Source: Acanthosepion lycidas (taxonomy: Eukaryota; Mollusca; Cephalopoda; Sepiida; Sepiidae). From it: a stretch of 64,000 nucleotides of DNA. The position numbers were made by a program, and so were the translations under genes. Shown here in pieces: positions 32,561 to 44,130 of the stretch (position 1 is the stretch's first letter; every line of letters starts with the position of its first letter). The notes below the pieces were generated by a model. The model was not told the origin of the DNA, searched no databases, and saw only the letters and a list, made by a program, of their open reading frames with translations. The stretch is taken from assembly GCA_963932145.1 (NCBI GenBank), contig OZ010578.1, positions 25,172,816-25,236,815 of the forward strand, in the 5' to 3' direction.

Positions 32561-35320
32561 ACCACATTACCACAAGAACTCATCCATCACCATTCAATCC
32601 TACATATACTTTATATATTATTATATCAATCCTACATATACCACAGTGCTATATTCACATGGCGGACCTACAGAAACACCCTATGATATAAAGATCTCAG
32701 AATGTTTAATTACAAAAATATATAAAAATTTCATGAATCATAAAATGTGGAGGAGGGGATGAACCCAGAAAACTAAGAAAATATTGTAACAAAACAAACT
32801 AAAACAAAACAGACGTTAGTATGATCCGTCCACCTCTCAAAATAATAGGAGTGGCCGCTGTATTCTGTTGAGAGACTGAATACAGCAGCACACTCACTAA
32901 TGGAGTGGGAAGGGTAAAAATAAATGACGGAAAGGGGAAAATCAAAGTCTGACCCAGCCGAGATGAAAAAATGGAACCAAAACAAACTGGGGAGGTTGGG
33001 AATCTCGACATGGATCATAACAAAAGAGAGCTCAGGAAACAGGCCATGAGCAAGTTATGCACATTAACTTGGAAAACAAATAGTGTCTACCTTAACCAGG
33101 GGGAGGGATTACAGGAAACCGCCACGTTCTGACCAAGAGGACTAAAAAAAGAAAAAATATCTTTGCCCCTTTCACACAAACCAAGCTCGTTACTTTCACC
33201 CATCTGTTGCTGAAATCTGTCAATAACAAACGCTTTGTATCAGTTCTGATTATTACCTTCAGCTGATGCTGAAAGAATCCGACAAGATCCCGATGAGAAT
33301 AGCGTTCGTATCGCAAGATTCCTACCTTCGTCTATATCACCATTCGAGCCACGGCTAGCAGCGTCAGAAATACCATTCATTACTCCCCAGAATACAGAAG
33401 CGAACATTATCGCACATGTATGCGAGATTGATAAACACGAGAATATCGCGTGCCATACGAGCCGTCAACAAGCCGACACAGTTCCGTCAGGATCTTGGCA
33501 AAAATCTTTAACTCTGTGCTTAGCAGAGTTATGGGCCTGTAATCATCTAATTCCCGCCCTCCATCCTTGCCCATTTTCAACAGCGTGATCACAACTCTAG
33601 TGATCCGAGTGGGGATGGACCCCTGCCGGAACCAGTTATTGAACAAGGCAGTCAGAATCGGCACAAAGATGTGCGACGGCCTTAAGTACAATACATAGGG
33701 TAAACCATCAAGTCTCGGAGACCTGCCAAATGCCAAATAGACTTCGCCCTCCGTGATCTCACCCTCACAACTAGCTGTTTCAGCTGGCGAAAGCCGAGGA
33801 GAATCAGTGAAATAGCTACGAAACTCATTGCTACTGAAACCAGGCTCCTTGGTAAACCGGCTCTCGAAATGCAGCCGAAACGCCTTACACATGTCGTCAC
33901 TCGCCCCCAGAGTACGCCCCTCGGAGTTTTAACCTCACGAATAATGCGATCGGAACTTCGACGGATCTCTTCCTTGCGCAATTGTGCGCCCATTTTCACA
34001 GCTTCGTTAGACATCTTGTTTAACCTATGCTTAACTACATGACCCTAGAAACGTTTGCTAGTCGACTGCTCAAGAGCCTGCCTAGCTAAACCTATCACTA
34101 GGGAATCTCCGCCTGGGACAGACTATCCTTGAGAGTCTTCACATTATTAGCCTTATCTAGTGCGAGCCGCTGGCTATATTTGGTCGTGAAGGACCAAGTC
34201 CTATCCTTAAGCCTATCCTACCACCTATTCTCAATAACCACCATCACTAGTTTCCGCTGCACTAGTCTAATTAGCTGTTGCTGGAAGTCCCACCTATCCA
34301 GTAAGGACAGCTTGAAGTTCCAGTGACCAGCCATTCTTGCCTAGCATCTAACGCTATCCGGACACAGACGAGTCTATGGTTGGAATATCCTAACCAGTGG
34401 AACGTGAGACAATCTAGCAAGTCTATATTAGCCCTTCTCACTAACATTCTATCCAGGTAGCTGGCTACCCGGGTAGACGGTCACTTACGTGCCCACGTCC
34501 ATATCGCCCGCCCAGGGTGATCGACCCGGTATCTATTGTCAAGATCAAACTCTCCGATCAGATGAACCAGGCTACGATCACCCAATGACCTCCCGCTAGC
34601 TCCCCGCTCCAGTCTATGTTGGGGTCTAGAATGGCATTCCAGTCACACTAATATTAGTCCATACTAATACTAAGCGCTCCTCGTGATCGTTGGGCGCATA
34701 ACTGCAATGACTCGAAACGAATTATTGTTCACAGCAATATCGGTCACGATAACATCGACATGGACAAGGTCCACTCTCGCACCTAAGGTACGTTTAACCA
34801 ACAAGGTAACACTTCTATCCGACTGGTCCCCGTATGCTGAATAGCCAACATAGTCGCTAGACAGCACATGAGCAACAACCTAGCAAACAAAATGCGTTTC
34901 CGGGATCGCAGCTACATCTACGCCGAAGGGCAGGAGATGACGAAGTAGACGAGCAGCCTTACTCCGATTCCTCAAGCCGCTTACATTGAAACTGGCTTTG
35001 AGAAACATTTTTCAAGTTGAATCGCCTAGACGGACGGAAATCTGCGGGCGAAAGGATCACAATGACTTGTCCTAGGCTCCCTCTCCCAATATCTGTCGTG
35101 ATCTAGAACAATGCCGTCGACGTCCGTTGGATAAGTTAGTTTGAGAGTCCTGCATAATGTGGGATAGAGAATAACAGGGACTCTCCCACTACAAAATTTT
35201 TCCAATTTTTTTTTTTAGGTCTGGTGTCCCAAGTTCCAGCATTCGAACTTGGGGTAAAGCTTCGTTAGCCTCAGAGAGTTCCCCCACACTTGTAGGTCTC
35301 TCTCTGTGTTCCAAATCTAG
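32560..35320 (-). mobile_element. Tx1-like LINE, old internally deleted copy C
   Basis: Starts within the 3' untranslated region (CAAGAACTCATCCATCACCA, equivalent to about 19190), directly abutting copy B. It covers the C-terminus (33092-33470). Near 33480 it jumps to the equivalent of about 21560, and it continues through the reverse-transcriptase N-terminus (33480-34100), the linker and the endonuclease (34330-34990). It ends in the ORF1 C-terminal block (35010-35300). The catalytic YADD box lies in the deleted part. Heavily mutated. Confidence 0.8.
33407..33892 (-). pseudogene. Copy C reverse-transcriptase fingers region
   Basis: 161 open codons: FRLHFESRFTKEPGF, EFRSYFTDSPRLSPAETASC, LDDYRPITLLSTELKIFAKI. 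About as long as the same stretch of copy A but lacking motifs A to C. The GxGKSPGLDG segment is shortened to FGRSPRLDGLPY. Confidence 0.75.
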
Positions 35321-35555
35321 GTAACTAGCTAGATGTTACTTAACTTTCGTACGTGAATGGGTATTTCAACGTGATATGGCCGTAAGCCGGTTTTGTATAT
35401 GAGAGATAGTTCACTTATATTTTTCAGTTTAGATTCTATTTTACGTTTTGGCGTCCCAAAGAGGATTGCGATCAAACCTGAGTAAAGACAAGACAGTGAT
35501 AAGACGAACACAAATGCGTCTACGGAAAGGATTAAAAAGAGTGCAATAGACCATT
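35321..35555. other. Short unassigned spacer
   Basis: No element or exon recognised between copy C and the next LINE piece. Confidence 0.5.
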
Positions 35556-35559
35556 TTCT

Positions 35560-36100
35560 TCTTTTCTGTGTCTCTTCAGAATGTAAACGATCATCGCTCT
35601 CCAGAACTTCCTGTCGTTTGATATTCTAAGTCCGTACTGTGCAATCCATTTACATAAACTACTTAGATAGGCTATTCGCTTTTATTCCTCCACCCTCATT
35701 TTTTTACCTTTAGGATGTCTTGTGAGTGTTAAATGCTCCAAGCTTTCTTTCCTCATTATGAGCCTCAGAAATTTCAACTTTCTCTTTTTTATTATAAATA
35801 TCTAATATTGCTATCTCTCCTAAGACCTGTTCTGCCAACCAATACACAATATGTCCTGTCAGTGTCAAATTCTAAAAGCCCACTTTCCTTATAATGAGTT
35901 CGAGAATTTTCAACTGTCTCTTTTTAATTCTAGGTATAAGTATCTAATATATTGGTTTCTGTGCTCATTCCATGGTATTCTCAGCATCTTTCTCTTTCAC
36001 ATTTCTGTTCCTTCAAATATCTCCATCTCTGTAGAGATTATCCAGCATTTGTCGCCATGTAAGAGGACTGATATGACATAAAACTTCAGTACGCTTGTCT
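35560..36100 (-). mobile_element. LINE ORF2 C-terminal remnant (MRKE family)
   Basis: The minus strand reads KEKLKFLRLIMRKESLEHLT, KWIAQYGL and NDRKFWRAMIVYILKRH. A second partial copy of the same segment lies upstream at 35840-36100 (KRKMLRIPWNEH, ELKRDS). Stops and shifts are frequent, so it is an old element. Confidence 0.65.
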
Positions 36101-36379
36101 TTTGTCTTTTCTGTTACAAATGCTATTAAGAAAGGATAAACCTGTTTTGCTTAGGTACAATTAAGATTCTATTATCAACTAAATCCATTATAGGGATTAA
36201 TAGCCCAACCAGTTCAATCAAGGACACTGTCTTCATTTTAACCCAGAATATAGCGTAGGTCAAACATAATCCCTTCTTTAATTAATAAATTGTTATAACA
36301 ATAACAACAACGGCAACAATAGTAGTCGTAGTAGTAGTTGTAGTAGTATCATTTCTTTTATTTAAAAAAAACAAAGAAA

Positions 36380-36384
<5 letters not shown>

Positions 36385-36435
<51 letters not shown>
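36385..36435. repeat. (TA)n microsatellite upstream of the host gene
   Basis: About 25 TA units, some 220 bp before the start codon of the secreted-protein gene. It lies in the presumed promoter region, where its length could vary between individuals. Confidence 0.9.
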
Positions 36436-36436
<1 letters not shown>

Positions 36437-36657
36437 TCATCTGTCAACATAAGAGTTGTTATTCTGCATTACGTCTTTTATTTAGTATATTCCCAGTTAA
36501 AAAAGCTCGCGCTTCAAGACAAGTAACGGGATCAAGACTAGAACAGTATTTTGTAAACATAACAGCGGTGTCTTCCGTGCGTACTACACACACTTCTTTT
36601 TTTTCTTTCTACAAAATAATCAGTTTTCCTAAAACCTTACTCTTCGGCTGTACAAAC
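36436..36657 (+). promoter_or_regulatory. Presumed promoter / 5' untranslated region of the host gene
   Basis: No clear TATA box sits at the usual distance from an obvious start. A T-rich run at 36594-36610 followed by AATCAG at 36617-36622 could equally be an acceptor of an upstream non-coding exon. The start codon context ACAAACATGA has A at -3. Transcription start unknown. Confidence 0.35.
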
Positions 36658-36727
36658 ATGAAAGTATTTATTTTCTTGCTTCTGGTGACTGTCTGCCAAG
36701 CTGATAGATACGCAAAAGATGAAGAAG
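36658..36727 (+). CDS. Host gene exon 1: signal peptide
   Basis: 23 codons plus one base: MKVFIFLLLVTVCQADRYAK then DEE. Hydrophobic core at residues 3-12, likely cleavage after A15. The donor GTAAGA follows. The intron is phase 1. An isolated signal-peptide exon is common in secreted proteins. Confidence 0.88.
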
Positions 36728-38800
36728 GTAAGAAACGATATTGATTTACATACCGGTTGTAACAGCAAAATTGTTCAAATCCCGTAACAGCAAAATTGTT
36801 CAAATCCCGTAACAGCAAAATTGTCCAATTGTTAGATTAAGCTTTGAACCGTTGTATCTTAGAAATGATTAAAGATATCTTACTAGAATACCCCAAGATT
36901 TTTATAACACTATTGGATTATACTTTAAACAATAAGAATGCATTCAGCCCTAAATTTAAATGATGATCCCTCTTGCTGTTGTGACCTCTTGATCCAATTT
37001 TCCTCTCTACTGTTCCCACTTTTTAAAACTTATTCGCCGTTCTCTTGATGGTTCTTGAATGGACTTTGAAGATGGAAGCCAGAGTATGAACGTTAGTACC
37101 CATTACTAAAGGCCTGAATAATCTTTTTCTCTCACCATTACTCAGTTGGGAAGACATAGTAGGGCTGACACAAAGCGATTTTAACCTGTTCTCTTTCTAG
37201 CTGAATAACTCAAAGGGGTTTTCAGTGATTCTGACGACAAATGGTGTTAAAATGGCTAGAAGTCTTATCTGAAAATCTGGAAAAAAGAAATTCAATTAGT
37301 TTATGTTATTTTAGATATAAAACATTTTGTGGGATAGTCAATTATCCAACGCTGTTACACGATTTGGACAATTTTGCTGTTACAACCGGTATATGCATAA
37401 AAATAATATTTTATATTTATTTACAGCCTCTTTTCCGCTCAGTGTTTTTTTTTTTTTTTTTTTTTTTTTTAATGGGCTCTTGTTTATTTTGAACGAACCC
37501 TAGATCAATTGTTCTTATGTTGTTCACGATTTTTAAATGAATGTGTCAGTCTGTCGATAGTTCAATTTAATGTCATTTTTTTTATTCATTAAAGCATCCC
37601 ACTTTCTTGAATTGTATTATTTTCGATTTCTTCGCAATAAATAGATTACATTTTTTTCGTCTGTGCTTCCCTTTATCCTAAACCATTCTTCGAACGGTAT
37701 TTTCAACTTTCACTTTTAATTCTCATGTCTATTTTAACAACATGGTGTTATTCCCTTATTTTTCATATATGTTGTTCCTTTTTCATATTTATTCATATCT
37801 GAATGATAGTAAACGCTTTACATATTTTTTCTTTAAATTCTTTCCGAATTGCTCTGATATAAATACCCCCGGGCTATACCGGGTTCTAACTTTCACCTTA
37901 CATAAGATATTTTTCTCTTTCTAAATTCTTATAAAAATACAGTGTAACCCGGATATAAGAGAGTTTTCGGGACCGGAGAAGAAGTCTCTTATATCCGGGT
38001 TTGGTCTATTATATATACATTAACACAGGCTCTAATTTGGGACCAGAGAAAATCTCTCTTATACCCGGGGTTCTCTTATATCCGGGTTTCTCTTATATCC
38101 GGGTTTCTCCTATATCGGAGTTTCTCTTATATCAGGATCTCTTATATCCGGGTTACAGTATACCGCAAAAAATCCCTCTTTTTTTTCTTTTTCAATCCGT
38201 GTACACATTGAACAACACATCATGGATGACCAAAATGTAAATATCAACATAAGACAAATATTAGTTGGCAACGTCAAACTTCGTTAGAGCACTAGTTGCA
38301 TAGAAAGAATCAAAACTCTAGAGACTATTATTATACAAAATAAACAAACCACATTAAATATCATTCACCACAGGAGATGGTATCTTAAAGTGCATATAAC
38401 ATAATTGATGTACGCATATATCTTATTAGTATTAAAAATTAACAAATAAATAATTGATAAATTAAAATAAAATAAAATAAATCGCATTTTTTGTACTGCC
38501 TCGCAGTTACACACGAAATCACTTTGACCATTTCAAGCGACGGGCGTCCGAATGAATACCAAGATGCAGACAAAAGAGTTAAAAATACCACACAGGTACC
38601 GCATCGGTTCTTGATAATGACTGCGAAAGTAGAAAATATTTCAAGAAAAATAGCAAAATATGAACTTCGGACACTTTATCTACAACTTCGAACATAATAC
38701 TTAACGAAAGTTGGAAAAGTATAATAAAAAAATAAACAGACTGACCTTATCGGTTAAAAATATAATCAAACTTCTTTCCATGAATACTTGCTACCAAAAT

Positions 38801-38863
<63 letters not shown>

Positions 38864-39933
38864 CCACTAATTCGCGAAACCTAAGGTTTAAAATGAATTT
38901 TAAAAAGTGAAGAAGCTCTCTTGAAGCTTTTATTTTAGGTTTAATTCTTTAATTGAAAGCTAACGGATTAAATTTACAATATGCAAAATACTCTGGTGCA
39001 TTTCAAACAGAAATTGTATTGATGGCGTTATCTCCTAACCACTAACAAACTCTTTATTCATGTTTTACAGTGAGAAGGATTATTGGCATTAAACATACAA
39101 TAGACTCATTTTGTCAGCAATTCTTTCTTTAATTTATGGTCACTGATAACCACTTTCTTACTGATTTTCGATTCATTTCTATAGTAAAATCATTTGAACG
39201 TTTACATTATAAATATAATAGCACTATTCTATCAGTAATGCTTCCATTAATTCTGGGCAGCTAGCAATCCATCATAATTATTTTCATTTTATTTCTATAG
39301 TAAATCATTATAAATGTATTTATGTTCTAAAGATAATACCCCTAGTCTGTCAGCAATGCTTGCATTAACTCATGACCACCGAAAATCCATTCTTACTGAT
39401 TTTCAATTTATTTATATAGTAAATAATTATGAAAGTATTTAATTTCAGTTCTTTTCCCAGAACTTTAAAACGGTGTCATAAACTGATTAGGGAGCCAAAG
39501 ATCAATTACAGCAAAAAGATTAATGTTTGAGTACAGCTTCTTAAACATGGTGCCACAGTCTTTATAATAGTGATTTACTAAGCTTAACCTTTACTGACGT
39601 ACGCAGAGATATAACTATGAGGCACCCAGTGAGAATTGGATTCATTGCGCTCCTGGTTATGGTAGATTAGTTTGCTAACCGTTATCCCATGATCAAAAGC
39701 ACAGAGCGTGTTTATAATTAGGATTATTTGAAACACAGCTTGAAAGTATCACGTTTTCATCATATATCCCGAGAGATTTAGCTGTGGAAGTGAAACACGA
39801 AAAAGGCTGAAGAGTAAAAAGGCCGAAAAGCTATGTTTCACAATAAAGAGGGAAACAGAAACTTGAAAATCGATGGATTAATGAAAATACATTTCAGAAT
39901 TTCAGAAAAAAATAATGTGAAAGAAGCACCCCC

Positions 39934-40015
<82 letters not shown>

Positions 40016-41260
40016 AGAAAGTTTCTTCTACTGTTAAATTAGAATTAGAAGATGCTGGTAATTATATCTTGGGAAGGAAATCAGCAGACACATTTGAAGG
40101 AGAAAAATGTATGAAAAGATCTAATGAAGATGAATGTAAAGAGAAAGAGTGTCGTGATCGAAGGAAGGAAAAATGAAATGTGAAAAAAGGGACAGATAAA
40201 GAAGAAAATAGAAAATGAAAGAGAAAGATGAGGAAATAGAATGAAAAGGAGATAAAAATAAAAGAAAGATAAAGTGAGAGAAGAAAATAGAAGACGAAAG
40301 GAAAGAAGCAAATTGACGGAGAAGAATGAAAAAAGAGAAAAAAAAGAGCTAATAAAGAGAAGAAAAAGATGAAGAAGAATGGCGAGAAAATGGCAAGGAA
40401 AAAAAAGGCAAAATGAAGAATGAAAATTAAAGGAAGAAGAATAAAAGAAAGCGACAAAAGAAAAGGAAAAACAAAGGGGAAAAGAGAACAAGTATAAAGA
40501 AGAAAAAGAAAGGGAAAAAGAAAGAGAAAAGAATGGGAAATAAGAATAAGTATAAAGAAGAAAAAAGAAAGGGAAAATGAAAAATGAAGAAATAAAAATA
40601 AAGATAATTCGAAAAAGAAAGACAAAAAAAAAACAGATGAAGAGGAAAGTCTGGATAAAGAATGCTAAAAGAAGAAAAGCGATCGGGAGAAGTAGAAGAA
40701 AAGGTTTTGTCATAAGTGAAATGAAGCGTGAGACTGAAGGCATAGTCAGGTGAATTGAGTAATGAATCTGCACCGCCGTAAATGTTGTCGTGAATGTCCA
40801 ACAGACTCTCCCTTCCCCCAAACCATCGAAGGACTAATTACAGAGATTTCTGTCGAATTATATTCTCGTCGTATGATCACCCAATTCGAATCTTTATAGA
40901 TTATCATTAAGATAAAAAAAAAACGTTTTTATTACAACGTTTACGTACACACACACACAGGCATGCGCGTACACGCTAACACGATCTCAGCTCAAACAAG
41001 CGCAGCGACAAAGAGAAAAGCAATTCATATTAAAAACTGATGAGTTGTCTATCATATGATGGTATCTAAATGCTATAAATATTAGGTTTTGTCAGTTTTG
41101 GTCATCCATACTTCAGTGGTTCCATAGGTTGCTAGTAAGAGGTGCTCATCAGATATGGGCAAGTAAAGCTAAAATAGAACGGGACAATTGATGAGTTTCA
41201 AATAACGCAAACCATAGACCCATATAAACATACATGTGCGCGCCTCAGTGTCCACTCACT

Positions 41261-41292
<32 letters not shown>

Positions 41293-41350
41293 TATATATA
41301 TGCGTGTGTGTGTGTGTTTAGTTTTCATTATAAATTGTCTCGTTATATGT

Positions 41351-41388
<38 letters not shown>

Positions 41389-41470
41389 AGTGGACATTGA
41401 GGGCATATATATATAATATGTATATATTATATATTATATAATATATATATATATAATATATACATATATT

Positions 41471-41514
<44 letters not shown>

Positions 41515-41539
41515 TGGACATTGAGGGTATATATATATA

Positions 41540-41578
<39 letters not shown>

Positions 41579-41622
41579 TATATATATATTATATATTATA
41601 TATAATATATATATATATAAAA

Positions 41623-41653
<31 letters not shown>

Positions 41654-41666
41654 AGTGGACATTGAG

Positions 41667-41733
<67 letters not shown>

Positions 41734-42436
41734 TATTAATAGAAATCTTATAAGTATAAGGAACTATACTCACTCGGAAAACCTTCAGTGTCTTGATTTG
41801 CAAATAAAAATGCCAATACCAAAGGGGAAAAAATGGTATATAAAAAGAAAGAACCAAGAACATGTACCTTAGCCGAAAATTTTCGTCCAGCATGCGAGTC
41901 CCAGGCCCAGAAAAAAAACCGATGCGAGTACGCAAAATTAATAAATAAATTGCTCAATACAATGTGCAGAAATGTTTGAAGAGCGTGACTGAAAAACCTA
42001 CCAGTACAAAAGAATTCTCCTATTACCATATTAGTACAAAAACGCACGATCTTAAAATTTAAAACTTCGACCTCAGTGTTGCGACCGCACGCTCCCAAAA
42101 AATTTCTTACAATTAACAATAACACATTTCTAAAAACATATTTCGGATTATATCTATTCTTTCGTTGTCCAATTATTACCGGGAAGTAAAAAACAAATCT
42201 ATTTCCATACCTGGGGATGTCTGTATGCACAGATGAAAGCTTGTAAAAAAAAAAAAATACCTTATGCAACTGGAATTTATAAACAGGGATCATAACATTC
42301 ATCTACAGGTTCGGGGTTAATGTACTTTATTAAATTTGTTTGCGAATATTTATTCTCGCCATTTATATCATTAACTTCTATATCTGTTTTTTGTATGAAT
42401 GATTCATGCAATGTAAATTGAACTGCACCACATACT

Positions 42437-42506
<70 letters not shown>

Positions 42507-44054
42507 TAAAAAAATCGATCATATCAAACACGGTCTATATAGGAATGACGGCCTAATGATAGCGCCAAAGAACAGAATTGATGACACCATTAGAAAAGCG
42601 CTTTTCAAACTCTTTAAAAGACTCGGCTTTGAAGTCGAAATAAATAAAAAAAAAATCATTAACTACCTGGACGTAGAATTGAATCTTCATATTGACAATG
42701 TCTTCCCGTACATGGGACCTAACACAAAATTGAAATATGTTAATATTATATCCAACCACCCTCCGAATATAATTCAGCAAATCCCTAAAGGAATAGAGTC
42801 TAGGTTATCCAGAAATTTTTCTAGTAGAATTTTTGAGGAAAAAAGAAAGAATATGAAGACTTAAAAGTAGAGGATTACAAAACCAAACTCGAATTTAAAC
42901 TTCAACACATACGAAGAACAATTCGAGGAAAAGAAAAAAATATTATTTGGTTTAACCCCACTTTTAACTTAAGTTAAAATGTAAAATAGGTAAATTATTT
43001 TTCAAGTTGCTTACTAAACACTTCCCCACAAAATCAGAATTACATAAAATATACAATAAAAATACAGTTAAATTAAGCTACAGTTGCACTAGTAATTTAT
43101 AAGCTATATTAAATAGACAAATTACCAGAAATCTCAATATTAACGTGCAGCAAAATATATTAAGTAATTTATGCAACTGTAGAAATAAGTATAGGTGCCC
43201 TTTAAATGGAGCATATAAAACAAGCTATAATTTATAAAGCAGAAGTAACAGATATTAAAGGTCAAAATAAAATGTATATAGGATGTACAGATAGTTCTTT
43301 TAAGCGAAGACGGTATAACCACCATTTAAGCTAGCAAATCTGAGATACTCCACCAAAGTCAAAACCATACAACAATCATAACCGCATTTGCAACGTATAT
43401 CAACATGAGAAATTAACGATTATGACATTTCAGGATCCAGAAATCAGAAATTTTAAGTCTATGCGTTCATATCAAAATTTTTTTTTTATTTAAGTGAATA
43501 TGAGACTGGATAAAAAAATTAATTTAAAACCCCGCTGTTATATTTACAATACGTTTGCTTTTCTCCACTTCCCACTTTTCCTTACATTTACGATACAGTT
43601 TTTGTTTTTTCTTTTCCTCTTCTTCCTTTTCTTTATACATTTACGATACGCTTGCTTTTCTCTTTTTCTCTTCACCCTTCTTCTTCCTCGTTTTTTTCTT
43701 CTTCCTTCTCCACACCCCCTCCTTTCTATTACACTTAACGCTATGTGTTTGATTGTCGTGCGTTTGTCTATTTATTTTTGAAAATAATAATGTAGCGTTC
43801 TTTGTGTTTTTTTTTTTTTAAATAAAAAGCGTTAGGTGGTCAGTTGATGAAAAATCGCCCGATGAGACCATGAGATCGAAACCAATGTCGCGTATTCAAC
43901 TGGCCTCCTGATTTTTAAAGTTAAAAGCTCTACATGTTATTTGGACTTTTATTTTATTTTTACACACGTGTATTGAGAACTTAATACTACTGTTTCCTGG
44001 TCAGTTTCAACTCTGACCATTAACCTTATATATATATATTAACCTTATATATTA

Positions 44055-44130
<76 letters not shown>

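Noticed and set aside
40062-40821. Long minus-strand frames (187, 246 and 124 codons) rich in F, S and L
   Set aside because: They are the complement of a polypurine tract; no stops appear because of composition. No domain or splice support.
41318-41740. Frames made of repeated Y and I in TA arrays here and elsewhere (18.2, 26.0, 29.3, 39.9, 42.4, 57.6 kb)
   Set aside because: Direct translations of (TA)n microsatellites.
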